Source of the DNA: Saccharopolyspora gregorii
GTDB lineage: Bacteria; Actinomycetota; Actinomycetes; Mycobacteriales; Pseudonocardiaceae
Length of the DNA stretch: 64,000 nt
Reading direction: 5' to 3'
Assembly: GCF_024734405.1 (NCBI RefSeq)
Contig: NZ_CP059556.1
Coordinates: 3,100,001-3,164,000 of the forward strand
Of this stretch, positions 35,830 to 44,978 are shown piece after piece. The position numbers and the translations under genes were made by a program. Every line of letters starts with the position of its first letter. Position 1 is the first letter of the stretch. The notes under the pieces are model-generated. The model saw only the letters and a program-made list of their open reading frames with translations, had not been told where the DNA came from and searched no databases.

Positions 35830-37023
35830 TCAGGCCGGGGTGACCGGTTCGCCTCGGGTGAGCACGAGGCGCTGGCGGCGCAGGGCGTGCACGTCGGCGC
35901 TCGGGTCGCCGTCGACGACGAGCAGGTCGGCGTCGAAACCGGCGGAGACCCGGCCCACGCGGTCCAGGCCCAGGGCCGCGGCCGCACCGGCGGTGGCCAG
36001 CTCCACCACCCGGCCCGGCGTCCAGCCCACGGCCTCCACGTAGTACGACAGCGCCCCGGCGTAGTCGTCGAACACCGAGGTCGGCACGCCCGAATCCGTG
36101 CCGGGCAGGAACGCCACCCCGCGCTCGTCCATCCAGCGCACCCGCTGCACCGCCTCGGCGAACCGCTGCTCGCCGACGAACTCGGCGAACCCGCGCCAGT
36201 CCGGCGGATACGCGTGGCAGACCGCGATGCCGCGGGCGCTGATCTCCCGGGCCACCTCGTCGCGCAGGTCCGGTCCCGAGTTCTGCTCGCCCTGCCACGA
36301 GCAGTGCTCGATGGTGGACACCCCGGCGGCGACGGCGGCCGCGATCGACCCGGTGCCGTGCGCGTGCGCGGCCACCGGCAGGCCCGCGGCCGTGGCCTCC
36401 TCGACCACCACCCGCAGCTCCTGCCGGCTGAACTGGGCTGCCCAGGTCGGCGGCGAATCCGGAGTCATCTGGCCACCGGAGGCCATCACCTTGATGACGT
36501 CGGCGCCCAGGGCGGCGTTGTGCCGCACCTGCGCGCGGATCGCCTCGATCCCGTCGACCTCGCCGCCGAAGAACCAGCAATGCCCCTTCGGCGGCGTCAG
36601 AGGCGCGGCGGAGCCCAGCAGTCGCGGGCCGGTGAGTTCGCCCCGGTCGATCGCGTCCCGCACCCGCAGCACCAGCCCGCGGCGATCCCCCAGGTCGCGC
36701 AACGTCGTCACCCCGGCCCGCAACGCCCGCTGCGCCCGCCCCACGACCCCGAGCAGCAGTTCCGCGTCGTCGGCGTCGAAGTAGTGCGCCAGCATCGCCA
36801 TGCTCGCGTCCCACACCAGGTGCGCGTGCCCGTTGATCAGGCCGGGCAGGATCGTCGCGCCCGGGAAGTCGCGGCGCTGCGCGCCTGCGGCGCCCGGGTG
36901 CCGGTCGAGTTCGGCGCGCGGCCCGGCGGCGACGATCGTGGATCCGTCCACCAGCACCGCGCCGTCGGGGATCCGGTCCCCGTCCGGGCCGGTCAGGACC
37001 AGATCAGCGGTCAGCAGCAGCAC
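35830..37023 (-). CDS. Metal-dependent amidohydrolase
   Basis: 397-residue TIM-barrel hydrolase of the COG1228 imidazolonepropionase/prolidase type. Metal ligands: GHAHLVW (HxH), the carbamylated-Lys region DVIKVMASGG, AAHAHGTGS, STIEHC, and the catalytic Asp in PGTDSGV. The GTG at 37023 is chosen because GGAGG sits 7 nt upstream and the protein then starts with VLLLTADLVLTG, typical for the family. An upstream frame adding a hydrophobic leader is therefore unlikely. Substrate unknown; convergent with the AMP ligase gene. Confidence 0.88.
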   Translation of the reverse strand: MLLLTADLVLTGPDGDRIPDGAVLVDGSTIVAAGPRAELDRHPGAAGAQRRDFPGATILPGLINGHAHLVWDASMAMLAHYFDADDAELLLGVVGRAQRALRAGVTTLRDLGDRRGLVLRVRDAIDRGELTGPRLLGSAAPLTPPKGHCWFFGGEVDGIEAIRAQVRHNAALGADVIKVMASGGQMTPDSPPTWAAQFSRQELRVVVEEATAAGLPVAAHAHGTGSIAAAVAAGVSTIEHCSWQGEQNSGPDLRDEVAREISARGIAVCHAYPPDWRGFAEFVGEQRFAEAVQRVRWMDERGVAFLPGTDSGVPTSVFDDYAGALSYYVEAVGWTPGRVVELATAGAAAALGLDRVGRVSAGFDADLLVVDGDPSADVHALRRQRLVLTRGEPVTPA

Positions 37024-37207
37024 GAGGAGACCTCCGACGAGCACGGCGCGCAGCCACGGCCTGGTCCGGCCGGGAACGCGGGCGAGCACCCGCCACCCCA
37101 GTGATCCGGCGAGCGCCGCCGACCCTACCGAGACCCACCACCCCGGCGGGCGGCATTCGCGAAACTCACCGGGCGGACACCGGCGAGCGGACTGGCAAGA
37201 TCACCGG

Positions 37208-40200
37208 GTGCGTTTTCACGCCGATCTGCACGTCCACTCGAAGTACTCCCGCGCGTGCAGCAAGGACTGCGACATCGAGCACCTGACGTGGTGGGCGCGG
37301 CGCAAGGGCATCGCCGTGGTCGGGACCGGCGACCTCACCCACCCCGCCTGGTTCGCGCAGCTGCGGGAAGTCCTCGAACCCGCCGAGCCCGGGCTGCTGC
37401 GGCTGCGCCCGGAGCTGGACCGGGAGATCACCGCGGCGATGCCCGCGAACTGCGGCGGTGACGTGCGGTTCATGCTCTCCTGCGAGATCTCCACGATCTA
37501 CAAGTACGGCGAGCACACCCGCAAGATCCACCACCTGTGCTACCTGCCGGACTTCGCCGCCGCGGAGGAGTTCTCCCGCCGCCTCGGCCGGATCGGCAAC
37601 CTCGCCTCCGACGGGCGGCCCATCCTCGGGCTCGATTCCCGCGATCTGCTGGAGATCACCCTCGAATGCGGCGGCTACCTGGTGCCCGCCCACATCTGGA
37701 CGCCGTGGTTCGCGGTGCTGGGTTCCAAGGCCGGGTTCGACTCCGTCGACGCGGCCTACCGGGACCTCGCCGGGCACGTCTTCGCCCTCGAAACCGGCCT
37801 GTCCAGCGACCCGGAGATGAACTGGCGCGTGTCCGGGCTCGACCGCTACACACTGGTCAGCCACTCCGACGCGCACTCCCCGCCGATGCTGGGCCGCGAG
37901 GCCACCGTGTTCGACACCGACCTCGACTACTACGCCATCAAACGCGCGCTGGAAACCCGCGACGGGTTCGCAGGCACCGTCGAGTTCTTCCCCGAAGAGG
38001 GCAAGTACCACCTCGACGGGCACCGCAAGTGCGGGGTGCGGCTCGAACCCGCCGACACCGAAGCCCGCGCCGGACGCTGCCCGGAATGCGGGAAACCGCT
38101 CACCGTCGGCGTGCAGCACCGCGTCGACGACCTCGCCGACCGCGCCGCCGGCGTCCGCCCGGATGGGGCCGCCGGGTTCCGCAACCTCATCCCGTTGCCG
38201 GAGATCGTCGGCGAGATCCACGGCGTCGGGCCCAAGAGCAAGAAGGTCTTCGGCGCCGTGTCCGACCTCGTCGCCGCCCACGGGCCCGAACTGGGCATCC
38301 TCGACGACGTGCCGCTCGACGAGCTGCACCGCAGCGACCCGCGCGTCGCCGAAGCCATCGGACGGCTGCGCGCCGGGGAAGTCGTGCGCGACGCCGGGTA
38401 CGACGGGGAGTACGGCACCATCCGCGTGTTCCAGCCCGCCGAACTCGCCCGCCTGCGCAACGGCGACTCCTACAGCCTGTTCGACGACGACCTGTTCGCC
38501 CCCGCCGAAGCGCCCCGGCAGCCCGTCGCCGCCGAACCCGAGCCCCGGCCGGAACCGGCCGAGGCTCCCGCCACCGCACCGGAAGCGCCCGCGCACGGCA
38601 TCCTCGCCGGACTCGACCCCGACCAGCGCGCCGCCGCCGGAGTCCCCGCCGGGCCGCTGCTCATCGTCGCCGGGCCCGGCACCGGCAAGACCCGCACCGT
38701 CACCCACCGCCTCGCGCACCTCGTCCTCGAACGCGACGTGCCCGCCCGCGACTGCCTCGCGATCACCTTCACCCGCCGCGCCGCCGACGAACTCACCGAA
38801 CGGCTGCACGCGCTCATCGGCCCCGACGCCGACGACATCACCGTCGGCACCTTCCACTCCTTCGGACTCGGCTTCCTGCGCGAACACCACGACCGCCTCG
38901 GGCTCACCGCCGCCTTCGGCGTCGCCGACACCGCCCGCAAGCACGGCGTGCTCACCGAGATCACCGGCGACGAGACCGCGGCCCGCGCACTCGCCCGCGG
39001 CCTCACCGACCCCGGACCGGCCGACCCAGCGCACGCCGAGGCCGCCGCCCGCTACCGGGCGCGGCTGCGGGAACTCGACCTCGTCGACTTCGACGACCTC
39101 GTCACCGAACCCGTGCGGCTGCTCGAAGCAGACCCGCAGCTGACCGCGGCCTACCGCGACCGGTACCGGTGGATCACCGTCGACGAGTACCAGGACGTCG
39201 ACGACACCCAGTACCGGCTGCTGCGCGCCCTGGCACCGCCGGAGGCGAACCTGACCGCCATCGGCGACCCCGACCAGGCCATCTACTCGTTCCGCGGCGC
39301 CGACGTCGGGTTCTTCCTGCGGTTCGAACAGGACTACCCCACCGCGCCCGCGCACGCGCTGACCCGCAACTACCGCAGCGGCCGCCACATCATCGACACC
39401 GCCGTGCGCGCCATCGCTCCCGGCACCCTCGTGCCCGGCCGAGCCCTGCACGCCGCCTCCCCTCGCGAGGCACACCGCGTGGTGCGCCACGACGCCGCCG
39501 ACGAACGCACCGAAGCGGCGTTCGTCGCCCGCACCATCGACGGCCTGCTCGGCGGCTCCTCGTTCCACTCCCTCGACAGCGGCCGCGTCACCGGCGACGG
39601 GCCCGGCGGCATCGGGTTCGACGACATCGCCGTGCTCTACCGCACCGACGCCCAATCCCGCGTGCTGCTCGACGAGTTCGCCCGCGCCGGGCTGCCGGTG
39701 CAGAAGCGCTCCCACGACCCGCTGTCCGCCCGCGCCGGCGTCGACCTGCTGCTGGCCGAACTCGCCCACGTCGCCGACCGCGACGGCAGCGCCCTGGACG
39801 AGCTGCGCGCCGCCGCGACCACCGTCGTGTTCAGCGTCCCCGACGAAACCCAGGCCGACGTGCACGGCGCGGTCGAACTGCTGACCCCGCTCGCCGCCCG
39901 CTGCGGCGACGACCTCGCCCGGTTCCGCCGCGAAGTGGTGCTCGGCGCCGAGGTCGACGCCCTCGACCCGCGCGCCGAAGCGATCTCCCTGCTGACCCTG
40001 CACGCCTCGAAAGGCCTCGAATTCCCGGTGGTGTTCCTCGTCGGCTGCGAGGACGGGCTGCTGCCGCTGAGCTGGCCCGGCACCGCACCCACCGCCGAGG
40101 AGATCGCCGAAGAACGCCGCCTGTTCTTCGTCGGCGTCACCAGGGCCCAGGACCACCTGTGGCTCACCGGCGCCGCGCGGCGCACCCGCCACGGCCAGGT

Positions 40201-40309
40201 CCGCGACCGCACCCCGTCGCCGTTCCTCACCGGCCTCGGCGACGCCGTCACCCGAGCCGAGGCACCCGCCCCGCGCAAGGCCCGCGCGACCCAGCTCAGC
40301 CTGCTGTGA
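37208..40309 (+). CDS. PHP phosphoesterase-UvrD helicase fusion
   Basis: 1033 residues. Residues 1-300 form a PHP-type phosphoesterase (FHADLHVHSKYS metal-binding HxH, VGTGDLTHPAW, HIWTPW, SHSDAHSP) of the COG1379 type, followed by a zinc ribbon (CPECGKPL near 291) and a HhH-like region (HGVGPKSKKVFG). An acidic, Pro-rich linker leads to a UvrD/Rep helicase: Walker A AGPGTGKTRT near 490, DEYQDVDDTQY, GDPDQAIYSFRGA, TLHASKGLEF and FFVGVTRAQ. The C-terminus is RATQLSLL, like the QLxLF sliding-clamp motif. GTG 37208 starts with no ribosome site. Likely a DNA-repair enzyme; nuclease or phosphatase activity is inference. Confidence 0.9.
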   Translation: MRFHADLHVHSKYSRACSKDCDIEHLTWWARRKGIAVVGTGDLTHPAWFAQLREVLEPAEPGLLRLRPELDREITAAMPANCGGDVRFMLSCEISTIYKYGEHTRKIHHLCYLPDFAAAEEFSRRLGRIGNLASDGRPILGLDSRDLLEITLECGGYLVPAHIWTPWFAVLGSKAGFDSVDAAYRDLAGHVFALETGLSSDPEMNWRVSGLDRYTLVSHSDAHSPPMLGREATVFDTDLDYYAIKRALETRDGFAGTVEFFPEEGKYHLDGHRKCGVRLEPADTEARAGRCPECGKPLTVGVQHRVDDLADRAAGVRPDGAAGFRNLIPLPEIVGEIHGVGPKSKKVFGAVSDLVAAHGPELGILDDVPLDELHRSDPRVAEAIGRLRAGEVVRDAGYDGEYGTIRVFQPAELARLRNGDSYSLFDDDLFAPAEAPRQPVAAEPEPRPEPAEAPATAPEAPAHGILAGLDPDQRAAAGVPAGPLLIVAGPGTGKTRTVTHRLAHLVLERDVPARDCLAITFTRRAADELTERLHALIGPDADDITVGTFHSFGLGFLREHHDRLGLTAAFGVADTARKHGVLTEITGDETAARALARGLTDPGPADPAHAEAAARYRARLRELDLVDFDDLVTEPVRLLEADPQLTAAYRDRYRWITVDEYQDVDDTQYRLLRALAPPEANLTAIGDPDQAIYSFRGADVGFFLRFEQDYPTAPAHALTRNYRSGRHIIDTAVRAIAPGTLVPGRALHAASPREAHRVVRHDAADERTEAAFVARTIDGLLGGSSFHSLDSGRVTGDGPGGIGFDDIAVLYRTDAQSRVLLDEFARAGLPVQKRSHDPLSARAGVDLLLAELAHVADRDGSALDELRAAATTVVFSVPDETQADVHGAVELLTPLAARCGDDLARFRREVVLGAEVDALDPRAEAISLLTLHASKGLEFPVVFLVGCEDGLLPLSWPGTAPTAEEIAEERRLFFVGVTRAQDHLWLTGAARRTRHGQVRDRTPSPFLTGLGDAVTRAEAPAPRKARATQLSLL

Positions 40310-40417
40310 GGAGCGCGGGCTGCACGCGCTGAGCCGGCACCGGGGAGCGTGCTCGCCGCGTGCGGCCACGTCGGCGGCTTCGCGGCCGGACGGAGCGCGC
40401 TCACCGGGCTCCGGCGC

Positions 40418-41026
40418 TCAGCCCCGCGCGTCGTCGATGAGGACGCGTTCGACCAGCGTCCGCCAGCTCTCGACCAGGCTCACCTCCGCGCCCGGTGCGG
40501 GCTCGGCCGCGTCCGGGCGCAGGTAGAACAGCACCGGCCCCTCCAGCGCGGCCGAGAGCTGGAGGGCGAGGCCGTCCGGCTCCGGCACGTCCGCCTCGCC
40601 GAGCAGCATCCTGACGTGCAGCCGGGTCAGGCTGATCCCGGAGCCGACGTCCGCCCGTCCGGGACCCGCGGCCGCCTGCGCGAACGCGTGGTGGCGCAGC
40701 AGGTACGGGATGCGTTCCCGGCCGTAGGCGATGAGCCGCTCGGCGGGACCGGCACCGGGCCCCAGCGGCGGCGGCCCGGACAGCACCCGCTGCTGGAACC
40801 GGCTCTCGTCGTCCTCCAACAGGGCGCGGAAGATGCCCGCGCGGCTGCCGAAGCGCCGGAACACGGTTCCCTTGCCCAGGCCCGCGCGCTCGGCCAGGCC
40901 GTCCATGGTCACCTTCTCGACGCCGTGCTCCGCGATCAGCTCGCGCACGACCGCCAGCAGGTGCTCGCGGTTGCGCACCGCGTCGGCACGTTCCGCGCGC
41001 GGCTTCCCGAAGGGCACGACATCCAC
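40418..41026 (-). CDS. TetR-family regulator
   Basis: 202 residues. N-terminal HTH: RNREHLLAVVRELIAEHGVEKVTMDGLAERAGLGKGTVFRRFGSR is the canonical three-helix domain (shown in part: MDGLAERAGLGKGTVFRRF). The C-terminal helical ligand domain has no known ligand. GTG 41026 starts the gene with GTAGG about 8 nt upstream. It is divergent from the azoreductase and separated by 100 bp with an inverted repeat, so it very likely represses that gene. Confidence 0.88.
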   Translation of the reverse strand: MDVVPFGKPRAERADAVRNREHLLAVVRELIAEHGVEKVTMDGLAERAGLGKGTVFRRFGSRAGIFRALLEDDESRFQQRVLSGPPPLGPGAGPAERLIAYGRERIPYLLRHHAFAQAAAGPGRADVGSGISLTRLHVRMLLGEADVPEPDGLALQLSAALEGPVLFYLRPDAAEPAPGAEVSLVESWRTLVERVLIDDARG

Positions 41027-41041
41027 ACCGGCGAACCTACC

Positions 41042-41080
41042 CCGGAACAAAAGCGGGGTACGGTCCGTTTATCGTTCCGG
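41042..41080. promoter_or_regulatory. Putative TetR operator region
   Basis: CCGGAAC (41042-41048) and GTTCCGG (41074-41080) form a perfect inverted pair around AT-containing DNA that holds AGCGGGGTACGGTCCGTTT. It lies between the TetR and azoreductase starts. The inner stretch is an imperfect palindrome typical of TetR operators. Confidence 0.4.
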
Positions 41081-41126
41081 GTGTGACGACGGGTCACGCA
41101 CCGCACCACCGCAAGGAGCCGCACGC

Positions 41127-41759
41127 ATGAACCTCTTCCGCCTGGACGCCAGCATCCTGCCCGGCACCTCCACCAGCGCCGAGCTCGCCGACCTCGCCGA
41201 AGCCGAATGGACCGCGGCCCACCCCGGCGCCACGATCACCCGGCGCCACCTCGCCGCCGAGCCGCTGCCCGCCGACGCGTGGACATCGGCCACCACCGCC
41301 GGATTCACCCCCGAAGCCGACCGCACCCCGCAGCAGCGGGAAGCCCTCGGCCTGGCGGCAGCGCTGGCCGACGAACTCCGCCACGCCGACGCGGCCATCT
41401 TCGCCGTGCCGATGTACAACTTCGGCGTCTCCCAGCACTTCAAGACCTGGGCCGACCTGGTCATCGCGGGCGCGGGCCCCACCGACCCGCTGCTGGCGGG
41501 CAAGCCCGCGGTCCTGATCACCACCATCGGCGGCGGCTACGGCCCCGGCACCCCGCGCGACGGCTGGGACCACTCCAGCCCGTACCTGCAGCGCATCCTC
41601 GGCGACGTCTGGCAGGCCGACCTCACCTTCATCAAGCGCGAGCTGACCCTCGCCGCGAGCAACCCCGCGATGGAGGCCCTGCGCGACCTCGCCGAGCAGC
41701 AGCACGCCGAAGCGCAGGCCGCCGCCCGCGACGCGGGCAAGGCCCTCGCCGACCGCTGA
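41127..41759 (+). CDS. FMN-dependent NADH:quinone oxidoreductase (AzoR-like)
   Basis: 210-residue flavodoxin-fold reductase that uses NADH to reduce quinones or azo compounds. FMN-binding features: LFRLDASILPGTSTSAELA phosphate loop, VPMYNFGVSQHFKTWAD around residue 92-108, and TTIGGGYGPGTPRDGWDH. AAGGAG lies 8 nt before the ATG. Divergent TetR gene and an inverted repeat upstream suggest electrophile or quinone induction. Family is clear; usual length about 200 residues. Confidence 0.92.
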   Translation: MNLFRLDASILPGTSTSAELADLAEAEWTAAHPGATITRRHLAAEPLPADAWTSATTAGFTPEADRTPQQREALGLAAALADELRHADAAIFAVPMYNFGVSQHFKTWADLVIAGAGPTDPLLAGKPAVLITTIGGGYGPGTPRDGWDHSSPYLQRILGDVWQADLTFIKRELTLAASNPAMEALRDLAEQQHAEAQAAARDAGKALADR

Positions 41760-41819
41760 ACCCGCAGCGGTGCCCGCGCGACGTCGAGCGGACGCGGGCA
41801 CCGCAACCAGGCCGCGGCC

Positions 41820-42962
41820 TCAGAGCAGGCCGGACGGCGCCTCGTCGAGACCGAGCAGCAGGACGCCGTAGTCGTCCTCGACGACGTGCGAGGTGAACTG
41901 CACGTGCCGCGACCCGACCGCGAAGTCCCGCCAGAACCGCTGCAGCGGATTCGCGCTGTCCAGGCCGGTGGAACCGTGCAGGTCCAGCAGCTCTTCCAGC
42001 GCGCCGCGGCATTCCCGCACCGCGGTGATCAGGTCCATCCGCAGCCGGGCCCGCTCCTCGGCCGGCAGGGCCTCGCCGGGCGAGGCGGATTCGAGAGCCT
42101 CGGCGATCCCGAGCATCCGCCGCCGCGCGGTGTCGATCGCGTGCGCGGCGACCGCGAGGTTCCTGCGCGCACCGGGCGAATCGGCCATCGTCGAGTGCGC
42201 CGGGTTCGGCGAGGTGCGCTTGCCGACGACCTCGGTCACCACGTCCAGCGCGCCGCGCGCGGCACCCCACAGCGGGGCGAACAACCCGACCGCGATCGCC
42301 AGGTTCGACAGCGACGCCCCGATCCGCGCCAGGTCCAGCAGGTGCGTGTCGGGGATCCACACGTCCTCGCCGACCAGGGTGTGGCTGCCGGTGCCGCCCA
42401 GCCCCGCCATGTTCCAGTCCCGCTCGACGGTGAGATCGCGGGTGCGGGCGAACACCGCGGCGGGCTGCGCCGGGCGATCCCCCTCCGCCGGGAACCGCAC
42501 CGACAGCATCGCCCACTCGGCCAGCTCGCAGCCCGACGCGTACGGCCACCGCCCGGAGACGCGCAGACCGCCGGGCTCGCGGACAGCGGTGCCGGTGCGC
42601 GCCGAGGAGCACACCACGGCGTCGACGTCGCGGAACGCGTCCGCGTACGCCTCGTCGGTGGTGCCGATCTGCAGCAGGCTCTTCGCCTCGCAGGTCGTGG
42701 CCGCCACTCACGCCGTCGACGGGCAACCCCGCCCGAGCTCGGCCAGGAACCGGACCCGCGTGGTGAGACCGGCTTCGAGCCCGCCGTCGGCTCGGCGCAC
42801 GCCCAGGGCGAACGCGCCCGCGGCCCGGGCGGCGGCCGCACTGGCATCGGTGATCCGCCGATCCCGCTCGGTGACCGCGGCGTCGGCCGCCGCCTGCTTC
42901 GCCGCGGTTCGAGCGGCATCGAGCAGCGGGACGGCCGCGCCGTCGAGGATGTCAGTCGTCAT
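41820..42962 (-). pseudogene. Acyl-CoA-dehydrogenase-family flavoprotein broken by one in-frame TGA
   Basis: Read through, this is a ~380-residue member of the acyl-CoA-dehydrogenase-fold monooxygenase/desulfurisation group (HsaA/DszC type). The first 84 codons end in RFLAELGRGCPSTA, then TGA (42708-42710), then the same frame resumes with VAATTCEAKSLLQIGTTDEA and runs to 41820. In this family the CPSTA motif is followed by Trp, so a TGG-to-TGA change accounts for the stop. The downstream part retains ERDWNMAGLGGTGSHT and WRDFAVGSRHVQFTSH. A downstream GTG restart at 42707 would lack the N-terminal helical domain. Pseudogene or sequencing error. Confidence 0.82.
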
Positions 42963-43064
42963 GAGCTCGGCAACATTCCATGATCGACATCTATTCCCGG
43001 GATGCGGGAAACCGGTCAGCGGAATCCGCAGCGGCTCGTCCCCGCCGGGGACCGGCGCTGCGCC

Positions 43065-43397
43065 TCAGCCCGGCAGGTCCCCGCGTTCGACGCGGTACTG
43101 CTCGACCAGCACCTCGTGCTCCGCCGCAGCACCCCGCCGCAGCACGACCTCCCGCCCGGTCAGCCCCCGGACCCGCTCGGCGAGCCGCTCGGCGACCTCG
43201 GCCGAGGCGATGATCGCGACGACCAGGCACACTCCGGTGCCGGTGTCGCGCACGGTGCACGTCCACGGCACCTCGCACGGCCCCCGGTGCTCCGGTTCCG
43301 GGCACAGCAGCAGCGCGATCGGCTCCTGCCACGCCAAGGCCTCCCGCGTCGAGGTACACCCGTGGACCTGCACCTCGTGCACACCCGCTTCTCCCAT
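43065..43397 (-). CDS. Conserved small hypothetical protein
   Basis: 110 residues of unknown family: starts MGEAGVHEVQVHGCTSTRE, has two Cys in LLCPEPEHRGPCEVPWTCTV, then a long alternating strand-helix region (VVAIIASAEVAERLAERVRGL) and REVVLRRGAAAEHEVLVEQY. The fold looks like a small mixed alpha/beta domain. ATG 43397 with GGG upstream is chosen. No link to the neighbouring glycosyltransferase is apparent. Confidence 0.55.
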   Translation of the reverse strand: MGEAGVHEVQVHGCTSTREALAWQEPIALLLCPEPEHRGPCEVPWTCTVRDTGTGVCLVVAIIASAEVAERLAERVRGLTGREVVLRRGAAAEHEVLVEQYRVERGDLPG

Positions 43398-43797
43398 GCC
43401 CACCACCCTCGGACATCGGACAGCCCGGAACATCGGGGATGCCACCGACCCGGCACCGGGGCCGTCCGGCTCGACGCCTCCCCGACGACCCCGGCGAACT
43501 GCTCCGCTGCCCCCGCAGGTGAGCACCTGCTCCGGTGCGCGAACCGGGAGCCGGTTGATCCGCCGGTGACACTCGATGGACGGGAACCAGCTACGCGCGC
43601 TTCGACCAGCGATCGCGAGCCCCCATCGCCGAGCGGCCGGTGTTCTTCGTGGCCACGGCCCCGCCGGCCGCAAGACCGACGCCGAGTGCGCCGCCCACTG
43701 CGCGGCCGAGGAGCACAACGGCACCGGCATCGACAGCCGGCCCGCCCGGCCGCTGCCCCGCAGCTAGCCTGCGCACACGACACGACCGGGGGTTCGG
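43398..43797. other. 400-bp spacer before the glycosyltransferase
   Basis: No firm gene. A possible 41-residue minus-strand frame (43591-43716, GTG) would encode a Gly-rich hydrophobic segment (GRAVGGALGVGLAAGGAVA) and a basic tail, but it lacks a ribosome site. Inverted repeats are minor. The glycosyltransferase promoter presumably lies near the right end. Confidence 0.3.
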
Positions 43798-44964
43798 ATG
43801 CGGGCACTGCTGGCCACCATGGGAACGCGCGGCGAGGTGCAGCCGCTGCTGGCGCTGGCGCGCGCCCTGCTCGACCACGGGCACCGCGCGCAGGTCGCCG
43901 TGCCACCGGACTTCCGCGGCCACACCGAGCGCCTCGGAGTGCCGGCGCTCGCGCTCGGGCCGCCGATGCGCGGCTCCGACTGGGACCTGACCACCGATGC
44001 CGGTCGCCGCCGCGCCGCCGAGGACACCGTCGCCGCCCAGTTCGCCGTGCTGCCCGCGGCCGCGGCCGGAGCGGACGTGCTGGTGGGCGCCGGGTCGTTG
44101 GCGATCGGCGTGCGCTCGGCCGCCGAACTCGCCGGGACCCGCTACGTCCACGTGCACTACTGCCCGGCGACGCTGCCGTCCCCGCGCCACCCGCCCGCCC
44201 CGTGGCCGGGCTGGCCGCAGCATCCCGCGGGCGGCAACGCGCAGCTGTGGGCCGCCGACGAGCGCCGGTGGGACACCACCTGGGGCGAACCGCTGCGCAC
44301 CCACCGCGCCGCCGCCGGACTCCCACCGATCGGCGGCGTGCGCGCCCACGTGTTCGGGGATCGGCCGTGGCTGGCCGCCGACCCGGTCCTCGGCCCGTGG
44401 CCCGGTGACGAGGTGCACCGGACCGGGGCGTGGCTGCTGCCCGAACACCGCCCGCTGCCGCCCGAAGTCGTCGACTTCCTCGACAACGGTGATCCCCCGG
44501 TCCACTTCGGACTCGGCAGCAGGCCTGCCGCCGCGGACGATCTCGCCCAGGCCGCGGTCGAGGCGGCCCGGCGAGTCGGGCGTCGCGCGATCATCTCCCG
44601 CGGCTGGGCCGGGCTCGACCCGCCGGCCGGGGACCACCTGGTCGTCGACGACCTCGACCACCAGGTCCTGTTCCCGCACGTCGCCGCCGCCGTGCACCAC
44701 GGGGGCGCGGGCACCAGCACCGCGGCCGCCCGCGCCGGAATCCCGCAGGTCCTGCTGCCGGAGGTCTACGACCAGCACTACTGGGCCCGGCGCGTCACCG
44801 AGCTCGGCATCGGCGCCGCACACCCCGGCACGCCCACCGCGGACTCACTCGCCGCCGCGCTGCGCACCGCGCTCACCGGTGCAGAACGCGCCCGGCACCT
44901 CGCAAGCCGGATCACAACCGACGGCGCCCGCATCGCAGCCCGAGACCTCGCCCGGCCGGGCTGA
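43798..44964 (+). CDS. GT1-family glycosyltransferase
   Basis: 388-residue GT-B enzyme of the UDP/dTDP-sugar glycosyltransferase family that decorates lipids or natural products. N-terminal LLATMGTRGEVQPLLALARAL and C-terminal donor-site signature AAAVHHGGAGTSTAAARAGIPQVLLP..YDQHYWA (in parts: 'HHGGAGTSTAAARAG', 'DQHYWARRV') are diagnostic of GtfA/vancosaminyl-transferase-type enzymes. GGGGG lies 8 nt before the ATG. Cytosolic. Acceptor unknown; convergent with the WYL regulator. Confidence 0.9.
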   Translation: MRALLATMGTRGEVQPLLALARALLDHGHRAQVAVPPDFRGHTERLGVPALALGPPMRGSDWDLTTDAGRRRAAEDTVAAQFAVLPAAAAGADVLVGAGSLAIGVRSAAELAGTRYVHVHYCPATLPSPRHPPAPWPGWPQHPAGGNAQLWAADERRWDTTWGEPLRTHRAAAGLPPIGGVRAHVFGDRPWLAADPVLGPWPGDEVHRTGAWLLPEHRPLPPEVVDFLDNGDPPVHFGLGSRPAAADDLAQAAVEAARRVGRRAIISRGWAGLDPPAGDHLVVDDLDHQVLFPHVAAAVHHGGAGTSTAAARAGIPQVLLPEVYDQHYWARRVTELGIGAAHPGTPTADSLAAALRTALTGAERARHLASRITTDGARIAARDLARPG

Positions 44965-44978
44965 GCGGCCGACGCCCC

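Noticed and set aside
37166-40369. A 1067-codon antisense frame over the PHP-UvrD gene
   Set aside because: Gly/Val/Asp-rich shadow of a well-supported helicase; no ribosome site or domain.
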